Assembly: GCA_023399455.1 (NCBI GenBank)
Contig: JAEWPN010000034.1
Coordinates: 1-17,161 of the forward strand
Reading direction: 5' to 3'
Source of the DNA: Bacillota bacterium
GTDB lineage: Bacteria > Bacillota > Clostridia > Lachnospirales > Lachnospiraceae
Length of the DNA stretch: 17,161 bases
This document shows positions 8,258 to 14,472 of this stretch, piece after piece (within the stretch, counting starts at the first letter, position 1; every line of letters starts with the position of its first letter). The position numbers were made by a program, and so were the translations under genes. The notes under the pieces were generated by a model, which searched no databases, was not told the DNA's origin, and worked only from the letters and a program-made list of their open reading frames with translations.

Positions 8258-8287
8258 ATTATACCATTAAGAAGCCCCTTTTAGCAA
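8258..8287 (-). promoter_or_regulatory. Extended -10 promoter of the four-gene Hsp70-like operon
   Basis: On the minus strand a perfect TATAAT (8258-8263) is preceded by TGG (8264-8266), an extended -10. TTGCTA (8282-8287, 4 of 6) lies 18 bases upstream as a weak -35. Transcription would start near 8251, giving a leader of about 40 bases. No operator-like repeat is seen over this promoter, and no other promoter is obvious between the four genes, which lie 12 to 26 bases apart. Confidence 0.7.
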
Positions 8288-8371
8288 CCGCACGAAAACG
8301 CAATTTTAGCTTTGCGATATTGGTGTCTTTCTTATTTGTCACAGCAAAATCAATCTAATTAATTTTATATA

Positions 8372-8400
8372 TTGACAAAACAAGAATTTAATATTATTGT
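8372..8400 (+). promoter_or_regulatory. Promoter of the GntR/ABC cassette
   Basis: A perfect TTGACA (8372-8377) is followed after 17 bases by TATTGT (8395-8400, 4 of 6). The region is very AT-rich. Transcription would start near 8407, inside the inverted repeat at 8398-8417, leaving a leader of about 75 bases before the regulator's ATG at 8481. Confidence 0.65.
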
Positions 8401-8417
8401 ATTAATAAAGTAATACA
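8398..8417 (+). promoter_or_regulatory. Inverted-repeat operator candidate for the YtrA-type repressor
   Basis: TGTATTA (8398-8404) and TAATACA (8411-8417) are perfect inverted copies around a 6-base spacer. They overlap the end of the -10 box and the predicted start site. GntR-family dimers bind such short palindromes, and YtrA-subfamily genes usually repress their own operon, so this is the natural autoregulatory site. The binding itself is inferred. Confidence 0.55.
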
Positions 8418-8480
8418 GTAGTACAAATGACTATATAACAGAACTGCTGTCCAATAATATTTAGAGAAGGGAAGGATCAC

Positions 8481-8849
8481 ATGGCGTGGATATTAAATGC
8501 AGATAAGCCCATTTACGCACAACTCGTTGAAATAATACAAACGCAGATTATTTCAGGCCGGTACAAAGCCGGCAATCGGCTTCCAAGCGTCAGAGAACTG
8601 GCAGCGGAAGCAAGCGTCAATCCTAATACAATGCAGAAAGCTTTTGCCGAACTGGAAAGAAATGGTTTAATTGTAACACAGAGAACGAGCGGACGCACCG
8701 TAACGGAGGACATCGAATTGATCAAGCAGACGCAGGCACACTTGGCCGAAGAATGTATTAAGAATTTTTTTCAGATGATGAAGGAACTAGGCTATTCGGA
8801 AAAAGAGATTTTGGATCTCATCGAAAAGACAGCCAAAGAGGGGGAGTAA
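8481..8849 (+). CDS. GntR-family transcriptional repressor, YtrA subfamily
   Basis: This 122-residue protein has an N-terminal GntR winged helix-turn-helix (about residues 5-75). It contains the usual PIYAQLVEIIQTQIISGRY opening, the LPSVRELAAEASVNPNTMQK recognition region, and the wing ending LIVTQRTSGRTV. Only about 45 residues of helix follow, with no large effector domain. This short tail defines the YtrA subfamily, which typically dimerises through it and represses an adjoining ABC transporter operon. The ATG is preceded by GGAAGG. The stop TAA lies inside the ribosome site region of the ATPase gene, which begins 2 bases later, so the two are co-translated. In Firmicutes such cassettes often respond to cell-wall-active antibiotics, but the inducer here is not visible. 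Confidence 0.92.
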   Translation: MAWILNADKPIYAQLVEIIQTQIISGRYKAGNRLPSVRELAAEASVNPNTMQKAFAELERNGLIVTQRTSGRTVTEDIELIKQTQAHLAEECIKNFFQMMKELGYSEKEILDLIEKTAKEGE

Positions 8850-8851
8850 AT

Positions 8852-9550
8852 ATGGAATTTTTAGCCGAAATCAGAGGATTAACCAAAAGTTACGGCAAGA
8901 CGCTGGCGGTAAACAATATGAATCTCATGATACCGCGGGGGAAGATCATAGGTCTTTTGGGGCCTAACGGAAGCGGAAAGAGCACTCTTATCAAGATGAT
9001 GAACGGTCTTTTGACGCCCACCGCAGGAAGCATAACGATAAACGGATTTGCTCCGGGAATCCAGACCAAGGCGAGAGTAGCCTATCTGCCGGAAAGAACT
9101 TACCTTCAGGACGGTATGAGGGTATGCGATATCGTAGATTACTTCTGCGATTTTTATGAGGATTTCAATAGAAACGCAGCATTTACCATGCTGCAATCGC
9201 TGAATATTCCCTTTGGAGCAAGGTTAAAGACCCTATCCAAGGGCACCAAGGAAAAGGTTCAGCTCATCCTTGTCATGAGCCGCAATGCGGATCTGTATAT
9301 CCTGGATGAACCCATTGCGGGCGTAGATCCTGCTGCCAGAGATTATATTTTAAAGACGATCATAAGCAATTACAATGAGAATGCGAGCATACTGCTTTCC
9401 ACCCATTTGATTTCCGACATCGAGAATATTCTGGATGAAGTCATTTTTATCCGCGACGGGCAGGTTCTTTCTCATTTGCCGGTAGATCAGATCAGGGAGA
9501 AATATGGCAGGTCCATAGACTCTTATTTCAGGGAGGTATTCGCATGTTAG
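8852..9550 (+). CDS. ABC transporter ATP-binding protein
   Basis: The 232-residue ATPase has all the motifs needed for catalysis: Walker A GPNGSGKST (37-45); YLPE (79-82) where many ABC proteins have a Q-loop glutamine; a variant signature LSKGT (128-132); Walker B LYILDEP with the catalytic glutamate (148-154); the D-loop GVDP (157-160); and the switch histidine in LLSTH (181-185). The YLPE and LSKGT variants are common in the short ATPases that accompany YtrA-type regulators. It would power the permease encoded immediately downstream, whose ATG overlaps the last 7 bases of this gene. The ATG has GGAG just upstream. The exported substrate is unknown. Confidence 0.94.
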   Translation: MEFLAEIRGLTKSYGKTLAVNNMNLMIPRGKIIGLLGPNGSGKSTLIKMMNGLLTPTAGSITINGFAPGIQTKARVAYLPERTYLQDGMRVCDIVDYFCDFYEDFNRNAAFTMLQSLNIPFGARLKTLSKGTKEKVQLILVMSRNADLYILDEPIAGVDPAARDYILKTIISNYNENASILLSTHLISDIENILDEVIFIRDGQVLSHLPVDQIREKYGRSIDSYFREVFAC

Positions 9551-10386
9551 GAAAATTATTTAAATACGAATGGAGATCCTTCTGGAAGGTTCCTGCAGCC
9601 ATTAATGTTTTTCTTCTTATCATAACCCTTATAGGAGCTATTTCCTTGATTTCGCCCTTTTGGGAATTAAACTTCGAAATCATGGATACCCTGATGGTAT
9701 TTGCGATTATGTTCTACTATTTGGCTATTATGGCGGGCGCTATCGCAGTTGCCGTGTATATCGCCATACGTTTTTATAAGAATGTATATACGGACGAAGG
9801 CTATCTTACCCATACCCTTCCGGTAGCTCCCAGAGATATTATTTTTTCCAAGCTGTTCGTCAGCGTAATATGGAGCATCATAACAGGAATCGTTATATGT
9901 ATCAGCGTTTTTTTCATCCTTTTCGCTGCAATGAAGGACTACATCAATACCGATGAGTTCGTAACCGTATGGCAGGAATTACAGCGGGATGTCCTCCCGG
10001 TAGTGGAAGAGGCTTTTGGGATGAATTTATTCGTCTTCGCATTATTCGTCATTCTAATAATGATCGTTAATACCTTTTTCTCCATCTTCATGACATATTC
10101 TGCCATATCCCTCGGCCAGATGTTCACTAAGCATAAGGTGGCCGGTGCGGTCATTTGGTATGTAGCGGAATATGTTATCGTGCAGTTCGGTTCCTCCATG
10201 CTGATGAACATCCCGCTATTAGGCCTCATCTCCGAACCGTATGCCGCTGCTGCTATGACGCCGTCAGATGTGGGGGCGATGGTAAAGCTGATGCTTATCG
10301 GCTCGGTCATCCTTTCAATCATCATAGGAGCGCTCTTATACCTCCTGACGGAATATATGATGAGAAGAAGATTGAATCTGGATTAA
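9544..10386 (+). CDS. ABC-2-like transporter permease
   Basis: This 280-residue integral membrane protein has about six hydrophobic segments (near residues 18-38, 50-76, 103-130, 160-186, 197-217 and 248-269). It opens with MLGKLFKYEWRSFWK, the typical cytoplasmic start of export-type permeases (LxKyEwk). The conserved loop YTDEGYLTHTLPVAPRDIIF (82-101) occurs in many Firmicutes permeases paired with GntR-regulated ATPases. It overlaps the ATPase gene by 7 bases, a sign of tight coupling. A dimer of this protein plus the ATPase would form an exporter, or a sensor or removal system for a membrane-active compound. The substrate cannot be predicted. A two-way terminator follows about 40 bases after the stop. 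Confidence 0.9.
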   Translation: MLGKLFKYEWRSFWKVPAAINVFLLIITLIGAISLISPFWELNFEIMDTLMVFAIMFYYLAIMAGAIAVAVYIAIRFYKNVYTDEGYLTHTLPVAPRDIIFSKLFVSVIWSIITGIVICISVFFILFAAMKDYINTDEFVTVWQELQRDVLPVVEEAFGMNLFVFALFVILIMIVNTFFSIFMTYSAISLGQMFTKHKVAGAVIWYVAEYVIVQFGSSMLMNIPLLGLISEPYAAAAMTPSDVGAMVKLMLIGSVILSIIIGALLYLLTEYMMRRRLNLD

Positions 10387-10424
10387 TTTGCTAAATAAAT
10401 TGCTCTATGAGTGAGGATTTCCTC

Positions 10425-10459
10425 AAAAAAGAGAACGGCATTGCAGCCGTTCTTTTTTT
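10425..10459. terminator. Bidirectional terminator between convergent genes
   Basis: GAACGGC (10433-10439) and GCCGTTC (10446-10452) pair around a 6-base loop. An A-run lies on the left (10425-10430) and seven Ts on the right (10453-10459), so a U-tract follows the stem in either direction. It sits between the permease stop at 10386 on the plus strand and the small-protein stop at 10478 on the minus strand, and can end both transcripts. Confidence 0.88.
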
Positions 10460-10477
10460 ACATATCCTCAGACTCTA

Positions 10478-10729
10478 TTATTTCCGTCTTTCCTTCACCT
10501 CAATCCAGGCAGCAATCAGACAAATCACGGAGCAGACAGCGAAGACCGCCTTATCTATACTCTTTTCTACCTTCTTCTGCCTCTCTTTCACCGCCTTCAA
10601 ACGAATCTTCTGCTTTGCCGCTCCTACCTTCTGCCGGCTCTTAATCGCCTGACTGATCCCCTTATCCAGGCTCTTCCACCACATCATGTTCCTTTTACCT
10701 CTTCTGCTCCTTTTCATCCTTCCGTCCAT
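10478..10729 (-). CDS. Small basic protein with one C-terminal membrane segment, unknown function
   Basis: This is an 83-residue protein, very rich in Lys and Arg up to residue ~58, then a single hydrophobic stretch (AVFAVCSVICLIAAWI, about residues 61-76) and a short charged end (EVKERRK). It looks like a tail-anchored or single-pass inner-membrane protein with an amphipathic cytoplasmic helix. I know no family for it. The start is uncertain. The ATG at 10729 has AAGGAG only 1 base upstream, a poor spacing. The paired ATGs at 10687 and 10684, after AAAAGGAAC, would give a 69- or 68-residue protein starting MMWWKSLDKG or MWWKSLDKG. It lies 27 bases after the SpoIID-like gene and just before a terminator, so the two are probably one transcript. 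Confidence 0.6.
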   Translation of the reverse strand: MDGRMKRSRRGKRNMMWWKSLDKGISQAIKSRQKVGAAKQKIRLKAVKERQKKVEKSIDKAVFAVCSVICLIAAWIEVKERRK

Positions 10730-10756
10730 ACTCCTTTCTTTTTTCCATCCGTGGTT

Positions 10757-12028
10757 CTACCCCGGTTCTCCCATCCGCGTTACACCCACATAAATATTGG
10801 ATATCTGATACCACGTAGGATAATCCACGATCCCCGATTGCGGAATGTTGAAAATTCCCTGAAATATCCTTACCGCCTCGGCCGTCTGCGGCCCATAAAT
10901 CCCATCCGCCGTTATCCCCGGTATCGCAGGATAATTCTGCCCTATGCGGTTCAATTGCTGCTGGATCTGAAGCACAGACTCCCCGCTGGAACCGACCGTC
11001 AAATTGTATCCCGGCCACGAGGCCGGCACTCCCGCAACGCTTTCCGCTGTATTGATATACATATCATTTCCAAAATAATTATGGATTATTTCAATCGCCG
11101 TATATCCTTCATCCCCCAAATACTTCGACCCCCACTGGCTAAGTCCGTTGCAGGTCACGCGGCTGCCGTCACAAAAAGAAGTGAAGATCGGCTGTCTGAC
11201 CCCGGGCCGGGATAAGTAATTGGCGAAAACAGTATCTACAAGATAATCGATATTATCATAAATATTTCTTCCCTTCATCCACTTTTGATCATAGGCAGTA
11301 GATGACGTAATTGTAAAATTATAGCCCTGATTCCTGTACCACTCGGTATATACTCTGTTGAGCGTCACCGACATAATACATAAAATATTCGCGTAAATCG
11401 AACTTTCCGGCCATGTAGCATAGATTTCGGAAGAAGCTACGTTCTTGATATAGTCTTTATATCTGACGTAATAATTCGGGGCGGAAGAGTCGGAAGGTAC
11501 GCCGTCATGGACAACCACGAACTCAGGAATTACCACCCTGCTAAGTACAATTTCCCCCGTTTCAGCCATCGGCTTAATTTCATCCTCCGGTATTTTAGGC
11601 GGATATTCTCCGTACAAGGTATGGTAAGGAATTACTATCTCCTCTTCCGTTCCTTCAATGTCCACAGGAATCATCTCGATCGGCTGTAATGCCAAAGTAT
11701 CCGGTAATATCTGGGTTCCCGCTATTAAAATAGGCTCATATCCGGGTGCATTTACTTGAATGTCATACTCGGAATAAGGGCGGTTGCTTTCCGGTTCCAG
11801 GCTATATTCCAGCGGAGGTGCCGGAAGTTCTATCTCTTCGGTTTGTCCCGATTCATCCGTATCCAAAGTTTCTATAATGGAATCGCTCATTCCGGTATAT
11901 GAAATCGAAACTGTAGCGCCCTGAACGGGGAGCGGTCCCAGCGTGGAGGTCACGCTTACTTTCAACCCCCCGGCATACGTATTGTTTAGCGGCCCCTGCT
12001 GCGCTGAATGTATAATATTTACAGGCAT
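10757..12028 (-). CDS. SpoIID-like and peptidoglycan-binding domain protein, probably spore- or wall-associated
   Basis: The 423-residue protein has three parts. Residues ~18-122 form a carboxypeptidase-regulatory-like beta domain (GGLKVSVTSTLGPLPVQGAT, then DTDESGQTEEIELPAPP). Residues ~185-325 resemble SpoIID, the lytic transglycosylase of spore engulfment: YIKNVASSEIYATWP carries Glu201 where SpoIID has its catalytic Glu, and CNGLSQWGSKYLGDEGYTAI (293-312) matches the 'GMSQWGA' motif, although His is replaced by Cys-Asn before it. Residues ~343-410 form a PG_binding_1 module (LTVGSSGESVLQIQQQLNRI, ADGIYGPQTAEAVRIFQ). No signal peptide is present, which suits proteins deposited on the forespore from the mother cell, but that is inference. 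The ATG has AGAGGT 6 bases upstream. It shares a transcript with the small membrane protein. Confidence 0.85.
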   Translation of the reverse strand: MPVNIIHSAQQGPLNNTYAGGLKVSVTSTLGPLPVQGATVSISYTGMSDSIIETLDTDESGQTEEIELPAPPLEYSLEPESNRPYSEYDIQVNAPGYEPILIAGTQILPDTLALQPIEMIPVDIEGTEEEIVIPYHTLYGEYPPKIPEDEIKPMAETGEIVLSRVVIPEFVVVHDGVPSDSSAPNYYVRYKDYIKNVASSEIYATWPESSIYANILCIMSVTLNRVYTEWYRNQGYNFTITSSTAYDQKWMKGRNIYDNIDYLVDTVFANYLSRPGVRQPIFTSFCDGSRVTCNGLSQWGSKYLGDEGYTAIEIIHNYFGNDMYINTAESVAGVPASWPGYNLTVGSSGESVLQIQQQLNRIGQNYPAIPGITADGIYGPQTAEAVRIFQGIFNIPQSGIVDYPTWYQISNIYVGVTRMGEPG

Positions 12029-12057
12029 AGAAATACCTCTACCTATTCATTTATCTC

Positions 12058-12087
12058 ATTATATGCCAAAAAGCGGCCGCTTGTGAA
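12058..12087 (-). promoter_or_regulatory. Promoter of the SpoIID-like gene
   Basis: A perfect TATAAT (12058-12063) and a -35 TTCACA (12082-12087, 5 of 6) stand 18 bases apart on the minus strand. This is a good vegetative sigma-A match. No spacing that would suit the sporulation factors sigma-E or sigma-G was found, though CATATAAT resembles a sigma-E -10. The spacer contains a 12-bp palindrome. Confidence 0.6.
12071..12082. promoter_or_regulatory. 12-bp perfect palindrome within the promoter spacer
   Basis: AAGCGGCCGCTT is a perfect palindrome lying almost wholly between the -35 and -10 boxes of the SpoIID-like gene. Its GC-rich core stands out in an otherwise AT-rich stretch. A bound dimer would block RNA polymerase. 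No regulator can be named. Confidence 0.5.
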
Positions 12088-12116
12088 ATATTTTAATCTG
12101 CTCTGCTCATCCTATT

Positions 12117-12153
12117 AAAATCGGGAAAAGCCCTTGCAGGTGCTTTTCCCGAT
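12117..12153 (-). terminator. Terminator of htpG
   Basis: ATCGGGAAAAGC and GCTTTTCCCGAT (12120-12131 and 12142-12153) pair perfectly over 12 bases around a 10-base loop. On the minus strand the stem runs into TTTTAATA. It begins 22 bases after the htpG stop and separates htpG from the next gene, whose own promoter lies immediately downstream. Confidence 0.85.
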
Positions 12154-12175
12154 CAATGAATCATACTGTTTTCAA

Positions 12176-14263
12176 TTATTTCGTAAGAAGCATCATGATG
12201 TCATTGCTTCTCACAATAAATTTAGTCATCGCTTCCGGTTCGAGAGGCGCGTTCTGAATCATCGCCAAATCATAGAGCTGCTCACAGATCATCTTTACAT
12301 TATCACCCTCTTTGTTATCCAGCACATACTGCACCAAAGGATGGTTCGCATTAAGAATCAGAGTTTCTCCTTCCTTGCCGAACATACCCATATCCATACC
12401 CGGCATGGAATACATCTTCATCATATCCTGCATACGCCTGCTTTCCTCAGATATCGTAACCATGGAAGAAATCTTTTTGTTTTTCAGCTTTTCTATCTTC
12501 ACGGTCAGGGCGTCCTTTTTCAAGGCCTTCTTCATGATCTTCGCTATATCCTCAGCCTGCTCTTCCATTTCTTTTTCCGCTTTTTTGGAAGTCTTCGCCC
12601 TGAGCGTATCCGTGATATCCGCATCGATACGCTGGAACTTGATTCCTTCATTTTTCGCTTCCAGCTGGGAGATAAAGGGCTGATCGATGTTATGTGTCAA
12701 AATGACAGCGTCCATTTTTGCATTCTTAAACATATTGATGTACTGGCTCTGCTGCTTTTCATCCGTTACATAGTAGATGATTTTTTCTTTCTTCTCTTCT
12801 TCCGTATCGGCGTTTTCATCCACTACGTTACCATCTTCGTCTAAGATATCGGTCTCCGCCTTATTGCCGTCTTCGTCTACAACTTCGGCTTCCACCTTGT
12901 CGCCATTCTCATCTACGGCATCCTCTGTGTCTATTTTGTTGACCTCCAGACACTCGGGCAGAGTCAGGTACTTTCCGTCCAAATCCTTAAAGAGAATGTA
13001 ATCCGTCATCTTTTCACAGAATTTGTCGTCTTTTAAACAGCCAAATTTGATGAACGGGCTGATATCATCCCAATACTTTTCATATTCTTCTTTATCCGTC
13101 TTGCACATTCCAGCCAGCTTATCCGCAACCTTCTTCGTGATGTAGTCGGAAATCTTCTTCACGAAGCCGTCGTTTTGAAGCGCGCTTCTGGAAACGTTAA
13201 GCGGCAAGTCCGGAGAATCGATCACGCCCTTTAATAAAAGCAGAAACTCCGGAATGACCTCCTTGATATTATCCGCGATAAATACCTGGTTATTGTATAG
13301 TTTAATGGTGCCCTCGATGGATTCATATTCCGTGTTGATCTTCGGGAAATAGAGAATTCCCTTTAAATTAAAGGGATAATCCATATTCAGATGTATCCAG
13401 AACAACGGCTCCTTGTAATCCTGAAATACCTTGCGGTAGAATTCCAGATATTCCTCTTTTGTACACTCATTGGGATGTCTTGCCCAAAGAGGGTTGGTCT
13501 CGTTCAGAAGCTCCGGCCTTTTGGCAATTTTAAGCTTCTGCTCATCCTCTTCCTTTTCCTTGACGATTTCTTCCAATACGGTGTCCGTATCCAACTTTTC
13601 GTCAGCTTTGATGATCTGGGTTTCGGTAGTATTTTCTTTTGACAGGTAAATTTCCGTAGGCATGAAGGAACAGTATTTCTTGATAATCTCCCTCGCCTTA
13701 TATTCGTTGCAGAACTCGAGGCAGTCTTCGTTGATAAACAAAGTAATCTCCGTACCTACTTCCGTTCTCGTTCCCTCTTCCATATCGAATTCCGTACCGC
13801 CGTCGCATTCCCAGTGAACGGGAACGGCGCCCTCTTTATAAGAAAGGGTATCGATATGAACCTGATCCGCCACCATGAACGCAGAATAAAAGCCCAAACC
13901 GAAATGTCCGATGATCTGGTCCTCATTCGTCTTATCCTTATATTTTTCAAAAAAGTCCGTAGCGCCGGAAAAAGCGATCTGGTTGATGTATTCTTCTACC
14001 TCTTCGGCCGTCATTCCTATACCGTTATCGATAAATTTCAAAGTCTTTTCTTCGGGATTCACCAATATCTGTATCTTTGCCTTATAATCGCCAGGCAAAG
14101 TACATTCCCCCATCATCTCCAACTTCTTCAGCTTAGTAATCGCATCACATCCGTTAGAAATAAGTTCCCTCATAAAAATATCATGATCGGAATACAGCCA
14201 TTTCTTGATAATCGGGAAAATATTATCGCTATTGATTGATAAACTACCGTGTTTTGCTGCCAT
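12176..14263 (-). CDS. htpG: Molecular chaperone HtpG (bacterial Hsp90) with an acidic insert
   Basis: This 695-residue Hsp90 is about 70 residues longer than E. coli HtpG (624). The N-terminal ATPase domain has the GHKL motifs: FMRELISNGCDAITKL (30-45), DNGIGM (79-84) and GHFGLGFYSAFMVAD (119-133). A short charged linker (about 219-246) leads to the middle domain, with FWIHLNMDYPFNLKGILYFP (288-307) and the catalytic-loop arginine region LPLNVSRSALQND (353-365). An acidic insert (about 441-493) interrupts the stretch that normally runs straight into KIIYYVTDE. The C-terminal dimerisation domain has a Met-rich segment (MQDMMKMYSMPGMDMGMFGK, 611-630). The protein refolds and matures client proteins in the cytosol using ATP. 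The ATG has AAGGAAAG 9 bases upstream. It is transcribed from its own promoter beside a CIRCE operator, so HrcA heat-shock control is expected. Confidence 0.97.
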   Translation of the reverse strand: MAAKHGSLSINSDNIFPIIKKWLYSDHDIFMRELISNGCDAITKLKKLEMMGECTLPGDYKAKIQILVNPEEKTLKFIDNGIGMTAEEVEEYINQIAFSGATDFFEKYKDKTNEDQIIGHFGLGFYSAFMVADQVHIDTLSYKEGAVPVHWECDGGTEFDMEEGTRTEVGTEITLFINEDCLEFCNEYKAREIIKKYCSFMPTEIYLSKENTTETQIIKADEKLDTDTVLEEIVKEKEEDEQKLKIAKRPELLNETNPLWARHPNECTKEEYLEFYRKVFQDYKEPLFWIHLNMDYPFNLKGILYFPKINTEYESIEGTIKLYNNQVFIADNIKEVIPEFLLLLKGVIDSPDLPLNVSRSALQNDGFVKKISDYITKKVADKLAGMCKTDKEEYEKYWDDISPFIKFGCLKDDKFCEKMTDYILFKDLDGKYLTLPECLEVNKIDTEDAVDENGDKVEAEVVDEDGNKAETDILDEDGNVVDENADTEEEKKEKIIYYVTDEKQQSQYINMFKNAKMDAVILTHNIDQPFISQLEAKNEGIKFQRIDADITDTLRAKTSKKAEKEMEEQAEDIAKIMKKALKKDALTVKIEKLKNKKISSMVTISEESRRMQDMMKMYSMPGMDMGMFGKEGETLILNANHPLVQYVLDNKEGDNVKMICEQLYDLAMIQNAPLEPEAMTKFIVRSNDIMMLLTK
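12806..12913 (-). repeat. Three 36-bp in-frame tandem repeats inside htpG (acidic DxDG repeats)
   Basis: Residues 451-462, 463-474 and 475-486 of HtpG form three consecutive 12-residue units: DENGDKVEAEVV, DEDGNKAETDIL and DEDGNVVDENAD. The codons differ between copies (for example GACGGC against GATGGT), so the duplication is old or was kept for its protein sequence. The units form most of the insert absent from E. coli HtpG. Confidence 0.8.
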
Positions 14264-14344
14264 AAAAAGTCACTTTCCTTTCTGATCTGTTCATTTTTAA
14301 ACTATTTTGACCGGCAAAATCCTCTCTCCCGGCCGCATATTGAA

Positions 14345-14373
14345 ATTTTAATTCTCTCGTCAAAAAAAGTCAA
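14345..14373 (-). promoter_or_regulatory. Promoter of htpG
   Basis: TTGACT (14368-14373, 5 of 6) and TAAAAT (14345-14350, 5 of 6) are separated by exactly 17 bases on the minus strand. Transcription would start near 14338, giving a leader of about 75 bases. The CIRCE element lies 7 bases upstream of the -35 box. Confidence 0.65.
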
Positions 14374-14380
14374 GAGGAAA

Positions 14381-14407
14381 TTAGCACTCAATAAAAATGA
14401 GTGCTAA
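14381..14407. promoter_or_regulatory. CIRCE element (HrcA operator) upstream of htpG
   Basis: TTAGCACTC (14381-14389), nine bases, then GAGTGCTAA (14399-14407) match the classical CIRCE consensus TTAGCACTC-N9-GAGTGCTAA without a mismatch. HrcA binds this site and represses chaperone genes until heat or misfolded protein lowers GroEL availability. The element lies 118 bases from the htpG ATG, between it and the stop of the parvulin gene. Confidence 0.95.
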
Positions 14408-14472
14408 TAACCCGCGTTTTATTCAGCATACAAGCCGTTTCGCGCATTTATAAAATTTTTGTAAACTGAGAC

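Noticed and set aside
8372..10459. The plus-strand GntR/ABC cassette as a mobile insertion
   Set aside because: No flanking direct repeats, integrase, transposase or composition change were seen. It is a compact self-regulated operon of a common type.
12134..12844. 236-codon plus-strand open frame, rich in Phe, His and Leu
   Set aside because: It is antisense to htpG. The odd composition is what reversed Lys/Glu/Asp codons give, and it starts inside the htpG terminator.
12806..12913. EF-hand calcium loops in the HtpG insert
   Set aside because: The repeats are 12 residues long and contain DxDG, but the ligands do not fall at EF-hand positions 1, 3, 5 and 12, and flanking helices are not evident.
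14381..14407. CIRCE inverted repeat as a terminator of the parvulin gene
   Set aside because: The sequence is an exact CIRCE match, and on the minus strand the stem is followed by TTTCCTC rather than a proper T-run.
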